5,026 bases of DNA. It comes from Chryseobacterium gleum (GTDB lineage: Bacteria > Bacteroidota > Bacteroidia > Flavobacteriales_D > Crocinitomicaceae). The stretch is from assembly GCA_943326315.2 (NCBI GenBank), contig CALPSU020000199.1, positions 1 to 5,026 of the forward strand, written 5' to 3'. The number at the start of each line of letters is the position of its first letter. Within the stretch, counting starts at the first letter, position 1. Position numbers and translations under genes: made by a program. The notes under the pieces were generated by a model. That model had not been told where the DNA came from. It saw nothing but the letters and a program-made list of their open reading frames with translations, and ran no database searches. Below are positions 4,565 to 5,026 of this stretch, piece after piece.

Positions 4565-5026
4565 TTATTTTAATTCAAATTCATCATTAATCTGCGGTAT
4601 AATCGCTTCAATTCCTAATTCATCTTTTATTTTTACTCGAAAAATATTTTGAGCTTGTGGCTCACCATGAACTAAAAATAATTTAGCAGGTTTTTCTTTG
4701 AAATTTCTTAACCAACTAATCATTTCTGATTGATCTGCATGACCAGACATAGAATCAATATATTGAACTTCAGCATCTATTTGATAATATTTACCATACA
4801 ATTTCAGTTCTTTTTGCCCTTCTTTTAAAGCTCTTCCTCTTGTACCTACACCTTGATATCCAGCTAGTAATATAGTGTTTTTAGGGTTTCTTCCATATTC
4901 GGTTAGATAGGTTAGAATTCTTCCTCCAGTAATCATTCCACTTGCTGCAATAATTATCTTGGTTTGAGTGTCTTTTAATAGCTTTAGAGTATCTGGAAAA
5001 TATTTAATAATCACAATATTTTTATA
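4565..5026 (-). CDS. beta-CASP metallo-beta-lactamase RNase, C-terminal part
   Basis: The frame is open across the window edge at 5026, so this is the C-terminal 153 codons of a longer gene; the GTG at 5014-5012 is internal. It matches the YSH1/CPSF73-like RNA exonuclease group of MBL-fold proteins (usually about 450-470 residues), which cut or trim RNA with two zinc ions. Numbering from the GTG codon, it shows KIIIAASGMITGGRIL (19-34), ILLAGYQGVGTRGRAL (48-63), the motif B histidine in SMSGHAD (His92) and the motif C histidine in LVHGE (His116), then the RMMBL-type end. The HxHxDH metal-binding domain lies outside the window. All visible catalytic motifs are intact. It is the upstream gene of a zero-spaced pair with the ATP-cone nuclease. 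Confidence 0.9.
   Translation of the reverse strand, partial: YKNIVIIKYFPDTLKLLKDTQTKIIIAASGMITGGRILTYLTEYGRNPKNTILLAGYQGVGTRGRALKEGQKELKLYGKYYQIDAEVQYIDSMSGHADQSEMISWLRNFKEKPAKLFLVHGEPQAQNIFRVKIKDELGIEAIIPQINDEFELK

Noticed and set aside
5012..5014. GTG as the true start of the beta-CASP gene
   Set aside because: The frame stays open to the window edge, and the product would lack the whole metal-binding half that every family member has. The codon is internal.

Overview
The window is very AT-rich, and its genes look like those of a Bacteroidota member, probably order Flavobacteriales. The evidence is a C-terminal type IX secretion (T9SS) sorting domain, a short lipoprotein signal ending in Cys followed by lysines, TANNTTTG-type promoter boxes, A-rich start regions without Shine-Dalgarno motifs, and close flavobacterial-style versions of all the families present. 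Genus and species cannot be told from this sequence.

Left part (1-2175, + strand): the tail of a TonB-dependent outer-membrane receptor overlaps by 14 bp the start of a YncE/BtuG-like beta-propeller lipoprotein. After 50 bp comes a T9SS-sorted cell-surface protein. Together they look like the distal end of an outer-membrane uptake operon. A receptor plus a surface propeller lipoprotein resembles the BtuB-BtuG vitamin B12 capture complex of Bacteroides, so cobalamin (or a similar large metal-cofactor ligand) is the leading hypothesis. The window does not include the operon's upstream end, where a cobalamin riboswitch would settle the matter.

Middle part (2153-3260): a small exported DUF4440/SnoaL-like protein on the - strand converges on the uptake operon and diverges from a TPMT-like SAM-dependent methyltransferase on the + strand. 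The 54-bp divergent spacer holds one TATATTTG box for each direction.

Gene-poor part (3261-3721): the first half carries a decayed 3' gene remnant on the - strand (HTH-like fragment, in-frame stop). The second half has no gene but is full of structure: a short hairpin with a tandem GGTTA loop, a 54-nt near-perfect palindrome, a 39-nt hairpin with 13-bp arms, and a 9-mer (ATTGTTTAT) present twice directly and once inverted. It reads as a worn boundary or former mobile/regulatory region.

Right part (3722-5026, - strand): the C-terminal third of a beta-CASP metallo-beta-lactamase RNase (cut by the window edge) is followed, with no spacing at all (TAA directly abutting ATG), by an ATP-cone domain fused to an Mrr-like PD-(D/E)XK nuclease. 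This tightly coupled pair, a predicted RNase with a nucleotide-sensing predicted DNase, is the most unusual gene arrangement in the window and the best candidate for an uncharacterised system.
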